Origin: Acidobacteriota bacterium
Lineage (GTDB): Bacteria; Acidobacteriota; Thermoanaerobaculia; Multivoradales; JBCCEF01
DNA: 64,000 bases
Direction: 5' to 3'
NCBI GenBank assembly: GCA_039028635.1
Contig: JBCCHV010000026.1
Location: 1 to 64,000 of the forward strand
Notes under the pieces: model-generated
Seen by the model: only the letters and a program-made list of their open reading frames with translations
Databases searched by the model: none
Told to the model about the DNA's origin: nothing
Translations under genes and position numbers: made by a program
Part shown: piece after piece, positions 8,551 through 16,923 of the stretch
Numbering within the stretch: the stretch's first letter is position 1
How the letters are laid out: each line of letters opens with the position of its first letter

Positions 8551-9009
8551 ATGAGTAGCCGCTACGATCAAGCCCAGCAGGAAATCTCGGCCCTCCTCGA
8601 GGGTATCGACGATGCCGTCGCCATCATGGCAACGGTCGCCTCCGTCATTCACTCACACGTCCCGCAGGCGAGCTGGACGGGTTTCTATCGCGTCGTCGCG
8701 CCGGGCAAGCTCCGGGTCGGCCCGTACCAGGGGCCGGTGGGCTGTCTGGAAATCGACTTCGAGAAGGGCGTCTGCGGCGCCGCGGCCCGCGAGCAGAAGA
8801 CCCAAGTGGTGGCCGACGTGCATCAGTTTCCCGGCCACATCGCCTGCGATCCCGACTCCCGCTCCGAAATCGTGGTTCCGATTCACGATCACCAGGGCGA
8901 GCTGATCGCCGTTCTCGACCTCGATTCTCACCAGCCGGCGGCCTTCGACGAGCACGATCGCAACGGCCTCGAAGCGATCGCCCGCCAGCTCAGGCCCTTG
9001 CTGACCTGA
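8551..9009 (+). CDS. msrC: Free methionine-(R)-sulfoxide reductase (GAF type)
   Basis: This single-GAF enzyme reduces free methionine-R-sulfoxide, using thioredoxin for regeneration. The family signature is intact: GPYQGPVGCLEI, EKGVCGAAA and HIACDPDSRSEIVVP, placing the three conserved cysteines at C65, C75 and C99. Length of 152 aa is normal. It stands beside a divergent peroxiredoxin gene, so the two form a small oxidative-damage neighbourhood. The upstream region has a -10-like box seven bases before the ATG. Confidence 0.95.
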   Translation: MSSRYDQAQQEISALLEGIDDAVAIMATVASVIHSHVPQASWTGFYRVVAPGKLRVGPYQGPVGCLEIDFEKGVCGAAAREQKTQVVADVHQFPGHIACDPDSRSEIVVPIHDHQGELIAVLDLDSHQPAAFDEHDRNGLEAIARQLRPLLT

Positions 9010-9040
9010 CGCTGCTGCGAAGTCTTTACGGGACCTCGAT

Positions 9041-12034
9041 TCAGAGACGGAGATCGAGCTTCTTGACCAGATAGGACAAGGCCTGGCGAGTGAGTCCGAG
9101 CTGACGAGCCGCCGCCGCGCGATTGCCGTCGGCGCGCTCGAGGGCCGACTCCACCAGCTGACGACGGAACCCCTCGACCGCTCGGTGATAGTCCTCGTCA
9201 GCGCTGACCGGCTGCTCTAGGAGCTCGAGATGTCGAGGCTCGATCACCCGCCCGCCACTCAACGCCAGGGCCGCCTTGAGCGAGTTCTCGAGCTCGCGCA
9301 CATTACCGGGCCAGCGGTGCGCCAGCATGGCTCGACGAGCCGCCGCGCTCAATCGTCCACGACCCGCCAGAATGCTGTCGGCGAGCAGCAAGATGTCGTC
9401 GCCCCGCTGGCGCAGGGCGGGCAGCTCGACGGCGGCGCCGCGCAGACGGTAGAACAGGTCGTGTCGAAAGGCTCCCTGGAGTGCCATCTCGGCGAGGTCG
9501 CGATGGCTCGCCGCCACCACCCGAACGTCCACCCGCCTCGATTCGGCCGAGCCGACGGGGCGCACCTCTCCTTCCTGCAAGACCCGCAGCAACATGCCCT
9601 GAGCATCGCCCGGTAGATCCGCGATCTCATCCAGAAAGACCGTGCCACGGTCGGCGGTCTCGAAGACCCCTTTGCGGTCCCGGTCGGCCCCCGTAAAGGC
9701 GCCGCGGACATGACCGAAGAGGTCCGAAAGCAACAGGGATCCGGTCAACACCGAGCAATTGACCGCCAGAAAGGCCTCGTCCTGGCGACGACTGAGGTCG
9801 TGAAGCCGGCGAGCGAACAGCTCTTTGCCGGTGCCGCTCTCGCCACGGATGAGCACCGGCAGATCTTCCGGCGCCAGGCGCTTCAAGCGCTCGAGGGCCT
9901 GGAGCAGGGCTGGACTTTCTCCCACGATCCCCCCGGCCGCAGCGGCTCGGGGAGTGCTGGGCACCTCGAGATTTCGCGCGATCAGCCAGAAGAAAGCCTC
10001 GAGGACGGCATCGAGCTGGGGTACATAGAGGCTGAGCTCACCGCCGCCGGCGGACGCCTCGAGACCTTCCGGGCCGCCGCGTCCATCCTGGATCACGCAC
10101 AGCTCGGAACCGGCGGTCCACACCACCCGCGCGTCGCTGTAACCGGCCTCCTCGAGTAGTCGCGCGGCGGCGGCGGGGGTCGTCGACTCGGCGCGCAGAA
10201 ACCGTACGATGGCGGCCCAGGGCCCTTCCTCACGGCCCTCCAGCTGTTCCGCCAGCAGGCCGGCGCCGACCCGCCGCAGGGTCGACAAGGCGCGGCGCCG
10301 CCAGCGCGCCGGGGAGCGCCCTGGGAACAACAGCTCGAGATCGAAGACCCAGCGCGCGGCGCGCAGCGGCTCGAGGCCTTCGAGCTCACGCCAGACCTCT
10401 GGCGCAACTTCTTCTCCCCCGAGCAGCAGTCGCCACAGGCGGCTCTCGCCGATCTCGGCCGCGGCCTTCTCGCGATCGCCCGCCAAGGCCCACAGAGCCG
10501 GTCGCTCCTCGGGCTCGATCTGCCCCAGGGCCGCCGGCCCCAGACCGCTGAGTTCCTCGCGGGCCTCATCGGGCCGACCGAGCCAACCGAGCGCCCGGCC
10601 GGCGAGCAGCCGCATCAACTCGTCCTGACCCTCGAGACCCCGCCGCTGCAGATCATCGCGCGCCGAGCGACACATCTCGAGGGCCGCCGCCGGCCGGCCG
10701 CGCGCCAGCTCGAGGCGCGCCGCCAGGCCGGTATCGAAGGCCAGGCCGCGGACGTTTCCCGAGCGCCGGTTTTCGAGCAGCGATCGTTCGATCACCGCTT
10801 CGACACCGGCCAGGCGTCCACGGCGGAGGCGAATCTCGGCGAGATTCGAAAGACCGAGGGTCACCGCCCGCGGGCCATCACAGCCGCGATAAAGGCGCAA
10901 GGCGTGCAGAAAGGCCCGTTCGGCGCCGGCCAGATCGCCGGTCTCGCCGCGCGCCACGCCGAGGTCGTTCCACAGCGCCGCCGCCTCGAAGCGCCGCAGC
11001 GAGCGTCGCCCCTTGAGCCCCTGCTCGAGGCTGATGACGGCCGCCTCGGGGCGGCCCTCGGACAGCCGGCGCAGCCCGTCGGCCTGCCACCAGCGCCAGC
11101 CGTCCGTTGCCTCGTCGCGCAACCAGCGGGCTCCCTCGAGGGCCCGATCCATCTGCTTCAGATCGCCGTGGTCCCAGGCCTCCCAGGCGGCCAGCAGGTG
11201 GGCCCGGGCGCGGCTCTCGCGCTTGCCTCGGCGCGCCCGCCGCAAAGCCGCATCGACCCACTCCCGGGCTCCCTCGGGATCGCCCCGGCCGATCAGGATG
11301 CGCTGCGCCCAGGGGGCGATCTCGACCGCCTCCGCCGCCGTCAACTCGCCAGGATCGAGCTTTCCCAGGGTCCGCCGCGCCGGACCGAGCTGGCCCAGCA
11401 GGTACTGCCCCTGCAAGCGGAGGGTGACCGCGGCCACGCCAGCAACCCCCTTGACCTCTCCGACCGCCCGCTCGAAGCGACCGTTGGCGAGCCAGCGGCG
11501 GGCCCTTTCGAGGCGTCCGAGGCGCCCTCCGGTAGCGCGTTCACTCCACAGCTTGGCGGCCTGGGCCCCGCGCAGACAGCGGGCGACCGCCGAGTAGTCC
11601 GGTCCGACCCTCGCCACGGCGTGACGCCAGCCCGCCGGACCGGCCAACAGGACCTCCCCCGCCGGACCCTCGCCGGCCAGCGCCAGGCGAGCCTCGGCGA
11701 AGGACTCCTGCCAGAGGAACCGCGCCTGGTCGAGGATTTGCTCGACGGCGCGATCGACGGAGATCGGAATCAGGCCGAGGTTCCAGTGCTCGAGCAGAGC
11801 CCGAGCCACTCGCCGCGCCTCACCCCGGCCGGCCACTTCGACGCCACCGAAGAGTCGACCGAGGAGCAGTCGCAGCAGATCCTGGGGCAACCGAGAGGAG
11901 CGCCCGGAGGCCACGGAAACGCCGCGCAGGAGAGCACCGGAGGCGACTTTGGCACCCTGCCAGGGCGCCACGATGCGACCACCGCAGCGCTCCAGCAGGG
12001 CGAGCAGAGCCGCTGCCTGAAGGAGAACAGCCAA
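9041..12034 (-). CDS. Sigma54-dependent activator with TPR-like sensor region
   Basis: The C-terminal ~300 residues form a bacterial enhancer-binding protein: GESGTGKE Walker A near residue 730, the sigma54-contact loop GAFTGA, Walker B (GTVFLDEIADLP), and a Fis-type helix-turn-helix at the end (GNRAAAARQLGLTRQALSYLVKKL). The preceding ~650 residues are Ala/Leu/Arg-rich helical repeats resembling TPR units, with no receiver, GAF or PAS domain recognisable. The first canonical start in frame is TTG at 12034, but coding-like sequence continues for roughly 35 codons upstream without ATG, GTG or TTG. It lies downstream of aroA on the same strand. A near-consensus sigma54 promoter occurs at 62703. 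Confidence 0.88.
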   Translation of the reverse strand: MAVLLQAAALLALLERCGGRIVAPWQGAKVASGALLRGVSVASGRSSRLPQDLLRLLLGRLFGGVEVAGRGEARRVARALLEHWNLGLIPISVDRAVEQILDQARFLWQESFAEARLALAGEGPAGEVLLAGPAGWRHAVARVGPDYSAVARCLRGAQAAKLWSERATGGRLGRLERARRWLANGRFERAVGEVKGVAGVAAVTLRLQGQYLLGQLGPARRTLGKLDPGELTAAEAVEIAPWAQRILIGRGDPEGAREWVDAALRRARRGKRESRARAHLLAAWEAWDHGDLKQMDRALEGARWLRDEATDGWRWWQADGLRRLSEGRPEAAVISLEQGLKGRRSLRRFEAAALWNDLGVARGETGDLAGAERAFLHALRLYRGCDGPRAVTLGLSNLAEIRLRRGRLAGVEAVIERSLLENRRSGNVRGLAFDTGLAARLELARGRPAAALEMCRSARDDLQRRGLEGQDELMRLLAGRALGWLGRPDEAREELSGLGPAALGQIEPEERPALWALAGDREKAAAEIGESRLWRLLLGGEEVAPEVWRELEGLEPLRAARWVFDLELLFPGRSPARWRRRALSTLRRVGAGLLAEQLEGREEGPWAAIVRFLRAESTTPAAAARLLEEAGYSDARVVWTAGSELCVIQDGRGGPEGLEASAGGGELSLYVPQLDAVLEAFFWLIARNLEVPSTPRAAAAGGIVGESPALLQALERLKRLAPEDLPVLIRGESGTGKELFARRLHDLSRRQDEAFLAVNCSVLTGSLLLSDLFGHVRGAFTGADRDRKGVFETADRGTVFLDEIADLPGDAQGMLLRVLQEGEVRPVGSAESRRVDVRVVAASHRDLAEMALQGAFRHDLFYRLRGAAVELPALRQRGDDILLLADSILAGRGRLSAAARRAMLAHRWPGNVRELENSLKAALALSGGRVIEPRHLELLEQPVSADEDYHRAVEGFRRQLVESALERADGNRAAAARQLGLTRQALSYLVKKLDLRL

Positions 12035-12164
12035 GCGCTCTCGGTCGGTGAGTCCCGGCGCCGCCTCGGAAAGGGCGAGGTCCTGCGGTTCGGCCGGCTG
12101 CGCGACCGGGTGGCACAGATCTTCCAGCGGGATGACGACCCTCGCTTTAAATCTGAAGAATTCT

Positions 12165-12187
12165 CTTTGCGTAAAACTCGCGCAAAG
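12165..12187. promoter_or_regulatory. Inverted repeat upstream of the sigma54 activator
   Basis: Perfect 7-bp arms CTTTGCG (12165-12171) and CGCAAAG (12181-12187) flank nine A/T-rich bases, next to an AT-rich stretch unusual for this DNA. It lies just 5' of the activator's coding-like region and 25 bases beyond the end of aroA. A regulator binding site is more likely than a terminator, since no T run follows. Confidence 0.45.
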
Positions 12188-12211
12188 ACTACCACGAAGA
12201 CGCCGGTCGAA

Positions 12212-13501
12212 TCAGTCCAAGAGGCGAGCGAGATCGCGCCAAAAGGCCGGGTACGACTTGTTCACCACCGCCGGCTGGCCGATGGTGATCGCGGAGCGCC
12301 GCAGGCCGACCAGGGCCAGGCTCATGGCGATGCGATGATCGCCGTGGGAGGAGGTCTCGAACGGCGTCTCGGGAGTCGGCCCGTCGGCCCAAACTCCCGG
12401 AATCACCAGGCCATCGTCGAGCTCCTCGACGGTCGCGCCGACCCGCGTCAGCTCCTCGGCCATGGCGGCCAGGCGGTCGCTTTCCTTGACCCGCAGGTGG
12501 GGCACGTTGGTGATCCGCGTGACGCCGCGGGCGAAGGGCGCCAGGGCCGCCAAGGTGGGAACCTGGTCGGGCATCGCCGAAAGGTCCGCCGTCAGCCCCT
12601 CGAGGACGGCCGGGCCGCGCACCCGCACCGAGCCGTCGTTCCACTGCACCTCTGCCCCCATCGTCTCGAGCACCGCGAGGAAGCCCCGATCCCCCTGTCG
12701 GCTGTCGCGACGAACACCGTCGATGGTGACCTCTCCACCGCTCAGGGCCGCCGCGGCGGCCGGGTAACCAACGGCGGAAAAGTCGCCTTCGACCCGTACC
12801 CGGTCGCAACCATCGAGAGCGCTCGGCACGGTGCGCCAGCGGCCCGCACCGAGCTTCTCGACCCGCCCGCCGAAATCGGCCAGCGCTTGCAGGGTGAGGT
12901 CGACATAGGGCAGCGAGGTGAGCGCCGACACCTCGATCGTGACCGGTCCGGTCGCCCGCTGCCCCGCCATCAGGAGAGCCGACAGGTACTGGCTCGACGC
13001 TCCGGCATCGAGCTTCGTCGCGCCGCCCGCCAAGCTCGGTCCACGCACCGTCAGCGGAGCCCGGTCGCCGCCCTCGAGCTCGACCCCGAGCTCGGCGAGG
13101 GCCGCCGTCAACGGGGCGATCGGCCGCTCCCGCAGACGCTGCACGCCATCGACCCTCCAGGCTCCCGGCAAGGTCGCCAGGCTGGCGACGACGAACCGAA
13201 ACATGGTGCCGGCGTTGCCGCACAAGATGTCGGCCGCTGTCGCCGGCGCGACAGGCGGCCGGATCCGCAGGCGGTCACCGTCCGCCTCGACGGCGAAACC
13301 GATCGCCGCCAGCGCCTCCCGGAAGAGCAGCGTGTCTTCGGCCTCGAGGGGACGCTCGACGACGAGCGGACGTCGGGCCAGCAACGCCAGGTTGAGATAG
13401 CGGTGGGTCAGGCTCTTCGACGACGGCGGTGTGACGCGGCCCGCCACCCTGCGGCCGCTCGGCACCGGTCCATCAATCCACTTCGAGTACGAGTCCATCA
13501 T
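12212..13501 (-). CDS. aroA: 3-phosphoshikimate 1-carboxyvinyltransferase (EPSP synthase)
   Basis: Sixth step of the shikimate pathway: joins phosphoenolpyruvate to shikimate-3-phosphate. Visible motifs are the N-terminal PPSSKSLTHR, the LCGNAGTMFRF substrate loop, RERPIAPLTAAL, and the C-terminal LRVKESDRLAAMAEEL and GDHRIAMSLAL. The usual LGNAGT/RP sequence is present as CGNAGT, so the class cannot be settled from these motifs alone. The ATG at 13501 overlaps the end of the upstream hydrolase gene by 29 bases, implying a shared transcript. Length is 429 aa, normal for AroA. Confidence 0.96.
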   Translation of the reverse strand: MMDSYSKWIDGPVPSGRRVAGRVTPPSSKSLTHRYLNLALLARRPLVVERPLEAEDTLLFREALAAIGFAVEADGDRLRIRPPVAPATAADILCGNAGTMFRFVVASLATLPGAWRVDGVQRLRERPIAPLTAALAELGVELEGGDRAPLTVRGPSLAGGATKLDAGASSQYLSALLMAGQRATGPVTIEVSALTSLPYVDLTLQALADFGGRVEKLGAGRWRTVPSALDGCDRVRVEGDFSAVGYPAAAAALSGGEVTIDGVRRDSRQGDRGFLAVLETMGAEVQWNDGSVRVRGPAVLEGLTADLSAMPDQVPTLAALAPFARGVTRITNVPHLRVKESDRLAAMAEELTRVGATVEELDDGLVIPGVWADGPTPETPFETSSHGDHRIAMSLALVGLRRSAITIGQPAVVNKSYPAFWRDLARLLD

Positions 13502-14252
13502 GGGCGAAGGCGACCTCCGGCGGCAGCTCGATCCGCGGTGCCGCGTGATCGACCTCGTGCGAGAGATGGGTCAAGAAGGTGCGCCGGGCGGCCAATCGCT
13601 GGGCCGCGGCGATGGCCTCCTCGACGGTGAAATGGGTCGGATGGGAACGATAGCGCAAGGCCCCCAGGATCAACGTGTCGACGCCCGTCAGGAGATCTTC
13701 ACTGGTGACCGGAATGCGTGAGCAGTCGGTGACATAGGCGAGCGAGGCGGAGCCCGCCGTGAAGCGGAAACCGAGCACCTCGAGGGAGCCGTGAAATACC
13801 GGCACCGGCTGCACTTCGAGGTCCCCGAGACGGAATCCTCCGGTGACCGGTACAAGCTCGATCTGGGGCTTGCCGCCGCCCTCGCAACCGGGCTCGAAGA
13901 TGTAGGCAAAGGTACGCCGAAGAGCCTCCAGCGTGGCCACCGAGCCGTGGCAGGGAATCGCCGCTCGCTGGCGGAAATTGAACACCCGCAGGTCGTCGAG
14001 GCCGAAGATGTGGTCGGCGTGGGCATGGGTGAAGAGCACCGCATCGATGCGCTCGACCCCCTGACGCAGCGCCTGTTGGCGAAAGTCAGGCGTGGTGTCG
14101 ATCCAGAGCACCACCTCGGGGCTCTCGACCAGCAGGCTCGATCGTAGCCGGCGATTGCGCCCGTCGGACGACCGGCAGACGTCGCAGGAGCAGGCGATCA
14201 CGGGCACGCCGGTCGAGGTACCGGTTCCCAGAAAGGTGGCGCGAAGTCCCAT
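13473..14252 (-). CDS. PhnP-like MBL-fold metallo-hydrolase
   Basis: A 259-residue metallo-beta-lactamase-fold enzyme. It shows the metal-binding THAHADHIFGLDDLR motif, a late HLSHEVDH, and an early CSCDVC cluster that matches the structural zinc site of PhnP-type phosphodiesterases. PhnP opens cyclic ribose phosphates in phosphonate breakdown, but no phn genes are near, so the substrate is unknown. The ATG at 14252 gives the expected start MGLRATFLGTGTS; the longer open frame upstream is arginine-rich and not convincing. It overlaps aroA by 29 bases. A TAGACT box lies eight bases before the ATG. Confidence 0.88.
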   Translation of the reverse strand: MGLRATFLGTGTSTGVPVIACSCDVCRSSDGRNRRLRSSLLVESPEVVLWIDTTPDFRQQALRQGVERIDAVLFTHAHADHIFGLDDLRVFNFRQRAAIPCHGSVATLEALRRTFAYIFEPGCEGGGKPQIELVPVTGGFRLGDLEVQPVPVFHGSLEVLGFRFTAGSASLAYVTDCSRIPVTSEDLLTGVDTLILGALRYRSHPTHFTVEEAIAAAQRLAARRTFLTHLSHEVDHAAPRIELPPEVAFAHDGLVLEVD

Positions 14253-14260
14253 CGGCGGGG

Positions 14261-14266
14261 AGTCTA
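14261..14266 (-). promoter_or_regulatory. -10-like box before the MBL hydrolase
   Basis: On the minus strand TAGACT ends eight bases before the ATG at 14252 (spacer CCCCGCCG), with no ribosome-binding site visible. It fits the close-spaced pattern seen in several other genes of the window. Confidence 0.3.
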
Positions 14267-14343
14267 CTGTTTCCCGGCGCGCCTGTGACCCCGACGAGAA
14301 GCGGGCGCGAAGCCCATTGCGCGGTCGCCCTGAATATCGCCCC

Positions 14344-15204
14344 CTACCGGCCCCTGCCGAACACGCCCTTGAAGGGGTTGCCGCCCCCCTCCTGCTGACC
14401 AGGAGTCGTGATCGGCTCGACCTCGCGGTACTCCGCCGGCACCCGAACCCGGTCATCGCCGAGCTCGGCGCCGCGCTCGAAGGAAGTGACTTCGAGGGTC
14501 GAACGGGTGACCGACTGGCGCCCCTTCTTGTCCGTGCTGGTGGAGGTCTCGGTGGATTTCAGGGTCAATCCTTCGACCTTGTCGAGCTCGGCGGCGATCA
14601 GTCGGTCGAGGTCTTCGTTACCGGTCGCCTGGGAGCGGCTGCGCAGCCAGACGGTCATCGCCGGATCCTCGATGTCGCTCGTCATCCAGAGATCCTGCAG
14701 GCGCTCGACCTGCTGCCGGCGCTTCATGCCCAAGGCCTTGATCTGGAGCTCGTAAGTAGTGCGGTACTGCACGTGCCGGGTGGCGAGACCGAAGAGATCC
14801 TCGGACTCTTCGTCGACCAATTTCTCCACCACCGGGTCGGAGATCTGAAGACGCAGCATCCCCTGCAGTCCGCCGAGCATGGTGCCGGCCACCTTGAGCA
14901 GACCGTCGACGTCGAAGACCGCGTAGGTCTCGGCCTTGGGATCGACCCGCAGGACGGTCTGGCCGCCATCCTGAGTCACCAGGTAGGAACCGGCCGGCAG
15001 CAGCGGGTTGCTGCTCTCGACGATATCGATGCGCGACCGCTCGCCATCGACCCAGGCCTCGATGCGAGTCGCCAGGGGTGGCTGGCCGTCGGTCGCGACG
15101 GACGACTCGGCCTCGTAGTGGAGGGCTCCGAAGGCGGAGCCGGTGAAGGTCAAGGCGACCAGGCAGGACAGCAGGACACTCCACGGGCAGATTTTTCTTT
15201 TCAT
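14344..15204 (-). CDS. Secreted protein, DUF4412-like
   Basis: A 286-residue exported protein. A signal peptide is clear (KRK, then a hydrophobic stretch, cleavage near GSAFGA, residue ~26). The mature part alternates short strands and charged turns (LVTQDGGQTVLRVDPKAETYAVFDVDGLL), as in the DUF4412 group of periplasmic or outer-surface proteins of unknown role. The C-terminus is Gly/Pro-rich. The gene is divergent from bactofilin across a 257-base AT-rich gap. The ATG is preceded by AGGAG. Assignment to DUF4412 is from general resemblance only. Confidence 0.75.
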   Translation of the reverse strand: MKRKICPWSVLLSCLVALTFTGSAFGALHYEAESSVATDGQPPLATRIEAWVDGERSRIDIVESSNPLLPAGSYLVTQDGGQTVLRVDPKAETYAVFDVDGLLKVAGTMLGGLQGMLRLQISDPVVEKLVDEESEDLFGLATRHVQYRTTYELQIKALGMKRRQQVERLQDLWMTSDIEDPAMTVWLRSRSQATGNEDLDRLIAAELDKVEGLTLKSTETSTSTDKKGRQSVTRSTLEVTSFERGAELGDDRVRVPAEYREVEPITTPGQQEGGGNPFKGVFGRGR

Positions 15205-15400
15205 CGCTTCGACTCCTGGCCTCGAAGCGGAGGATCGGTTGGCCGCGAGCCTCTTGAACAGCGCTCCATGAACCGCCTCGAGAAAAGATTTCTAATCAAT
15301 TTTCAAACCCAACAAACGGCCTCTGCTGGAATTATCGTCGATTCAACGGGCGACGACGTTTCATCACCCAGAAAAAATCCAACAATTGCTCGCCGGAGCC

Positions 15401-15429
15401 TTGACCCCAGGTTATTCATTCTCTATTTT
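15401..15429 (+). promoter_or_regulatory. Sigma70-type promoter of bactofilin
   Basis: TTGACC at 15401-15406, 17 bases, then TATTTT at 15424-15429, in the most AT-rich part of the divergent gap. The ribosome-binding site GAGGAG (15448-15453) lies eight bases before the ATG at 15462. Confidence 0.55.
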
Positions 15430-15461
15430 CTATGGGCTAAAACCTTCGAGGAGATCCCGTC

Positions 15462-15986
15462 ATGTGGAAAAAGACCGAGGATGAAGCATCCGCCACACCC
15501 GCCGCGGCGACCCCTGCTCCGAGCCGTCCGGCCCCAGCCAAACCCAGTAGCGGCGGTCCCGCCGCCGTCATCGGCTCGTCGATTCGCATTCAAGGCGAGC
15601 TATCCGGCGGCGAAGACTTGCGCATCGAGGGTCAGGTCGAAGGCAAGGTGGACCTGCCCAACAATGACGTCGTGGTCGGCGAGCAGGGGCGGGTCAAGGC
15701 CGACATCGTGGGCCGCACGATCCGCGTCGAGGGCCGCGTCGAGGGCAACTTGACGTCGGGAGAGCAGATCTTCGTCAGTCGCTCGGGCAACGTGCGCGGC
15801 AACATCACCGCGCCCCGAGTCAGTCTCGAAGACGGCGCCCAGTTCAAGGGCTCGATCGACATGGAGCCGGGCACCTCCAAGGCGCCTCCGGCGAAGCCGA
15901 GCCCGAGCACCAAAGAGCAGCAGAAGCCCGCTGGCTCCGGCAGCCCGAAGGCGGCCTCGGCCGGTGGGGGAGGCCAGCGCCGCTGA
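15462..15986 (+). CDS. Bactofilin
   Basis: Bactofilins are polymerising beta-helical cytoskeletal proteins that scaffold cell-shape or polar complexes. The core (residues ~36-140) has the repeated short strands of the family: GSSIRIQGELSGGEDLRIEG, VEGKVDLPNNDVVVG, GRVKADIVGRTIRVEGRVEGNLT, SGNVRGNITAPRVSLEDGAQFKGSIDM. Flanking tails are Pro/Ala/Lys/Ser-rich and disordered, as usual. It has its own promoter and is followed after eight bases by the methyltransferase-like gene. Confidence 0.95.
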   Translation: MWKKTEDEASATPAAATPAPSRPAPAKPSSGGPAAVIGSSIRIQGELSGGEDLRIEGQVEGKVDLPNNDVVVGEQGRVKADIVGRTIRVEGRVEGNLTSGEQIFVSRSGNVRGNITAPRVSLEDGAQFKGSIDMEPGTSKAPPAKPSPSTKEQQKPAGSGSPKAASAGGGGQRR

Positions 15987-15994
15987 GTCCGCCG

Positions 15995-16594
15995 ATGGCT
16001 TGGTTTCGACGCAAGGCCCCCGCGCCGACGGTACCGACCGAGCCGACGCCGGAGATTCACCCTTCTCCGGCGTTGGGGCTGGTTTTCGCGGAGCTCGAGA
16101 ACGCCGAGAGATTGTCGATTCTCGATCTCGGTCCCGCCATGGGCGAGAACCTGGACTACTTTTCCCAACGCTTCCCTTGCCGCCTGCAGGTCGCGGACCT
16201 CTACCGCTCCCTCCATGGCGAGGACCCCGTCGGCCAGTTCCGGCGCTTGATCGACCTCCAGGAGCCCCCCGATCTGGTCCTCGCCTGGGACCTGCCGAGC
16301 TACCTGCCGCGGGAGACCACCCGCAGCCTGTTCCGTCACCTCGCCGAGCAGAGCGCAGCGGGCACTCGCGTCTTCACCATGATCGCCTCCCACGCCCAAA
16401 TGCCCCTCGAACCGGGCTCCTTCGTCCTGCGTGGCGAGGCCGACCTCGAGTACCGCTACCCTTCCACCAAGACCCGTCCGACCCAGCGTCTCCCGCCCGC
16501 CGAGCTCGCCAACCTGGCGCCGCAGTATCGCGTCGACCGCTCTTTCCTGCTACGGCACGGATTTCAGGAGTATGTCTTGGTCCAGGGGGGCTAG
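15995..16594 (+). CDS. Class I methyltransferase-like protein
   Basis: A 199-residue protein with a Rossmann-like start of the SAM-methyltransferase type: LSILDLGPAMGENLDYFSQ (motif I position), then RLQVADLYRSL (motif II acidic residue) and DLVLAWDLPSYLP (motif IV position). The glycine-rich loop is degenerate (GPAMGEN), so SAM binding is uncertain. It begins eight bases after bactofilin and is probably co-transcribed. The stop codon sits in the loop of a GC-rich hairpin (16585-16605). Substrate unknown. Confidence 0.7.
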   Translation: MAWFRRKAPAPTVPTEPTPEIHPSPALGLVFAELENAERLSILDLGPAMGENLDYFSQRFPCRLQVADLYRSLHGEDPVGQFRRLIDLQEPPDLVLAWDLPSYLPRETTRSLFRHLAEQSAAGTRVFTMIASHAQMPLEPGSFVLRGEADLEYRYPSTKTRPTQRLPPAELANLAPQYRVDRSFLLRHGFQEYVLVQGG

Positions 16595-16632
16595 AGGCGC
16601 CCCCCTCAGGCGCGCGCGCATGTCGCGCGCCT
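16585..16632 (+). repeat. Two adjacent GC-rich hairpins at the gene end
   Basis: Hairpin one: GGGGGGC (16585-16591) pairs with GCCCCCC (16599-16605), and the stop codon TAG falls in its loop. Hairpin two: AGGCGCGCG (16608-16616) pairs with CGCGCGCCT (16624-16632). No T run follows, so they may protect the 3' end or aid a factor-dependent stop. Confidence 0.55.
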
Positions 16633-16919
16633 TCACCCCCGTCCTCGGCGGCCCTGCCGCCGCCTCGCCCGATGGGCTCGGGAGCACTTGGGAACCAAGC
16701 CTGCCAAGGATCGAGACTTTTCGGCGCTGCTAGCTGTTTTTTCCGAGAGGGGCTACGCGCCCCTGACTGCGCGTCCCGGGCTGAGCGCCCCTCTCCGGCC
16801 CAAGAAGCGTGGTTCTTGGGCCTCTTCTCCCGTCGCGGCGGCCTTGCCGCCGCCGAGCCGGGGGCGCCGGGCCCTTCCGGGCTCGGGAGCAGGTTGCCGA
16901 CGGCTTTTTCAGCAGCCTG
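16595..16919. other. Intergenic region with hairpins and repeat copy 2
   Basis: No gene is supported in these 325 bases. After the hairpins at the methyltransferase 3' end, there are two GGCGGC/GCCGCC mini-hairpins (near 16648 and 16840) and the composite repeat from 16724. The region separates convergent genes. Confidence 0.65.
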
Positions 16920-16923
16920 CTAG
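16724..16923 (+). repeat. Composite palindromic repeat, copy 2
   Basis: Order on the plus strand is block C (16724-16736), block B (16743-16773), block A hairpin GGCCCAAGAA/TTCTTGGGCC (16797-16806, 16813-16822) and block D ctttttcagcagcctgctag (16904-16923). Compared with copy 1 (135-274) the C-B-A part is reversed while D keeps its direction. Block D overlaps the TAG stop of the NUDIX gene on the minus strand. Confidence 0.85.

Noticed and set aside
9010-9040. Terminator between msrC and the sigma54 activator
   Set aside because: Only 31 bases lie between the convergent genes and no stem with a T run is visible.
10904-13630. Long plus-strand open frame (908 codons) opposite the sigma54 activator and aroA
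   Set aside because: It spans two genes with clear family motifs on the other strand. High GC leaves stop codons rare in shadow frames; the translation is low-complexity Arg/Gln/Ala with no domain.
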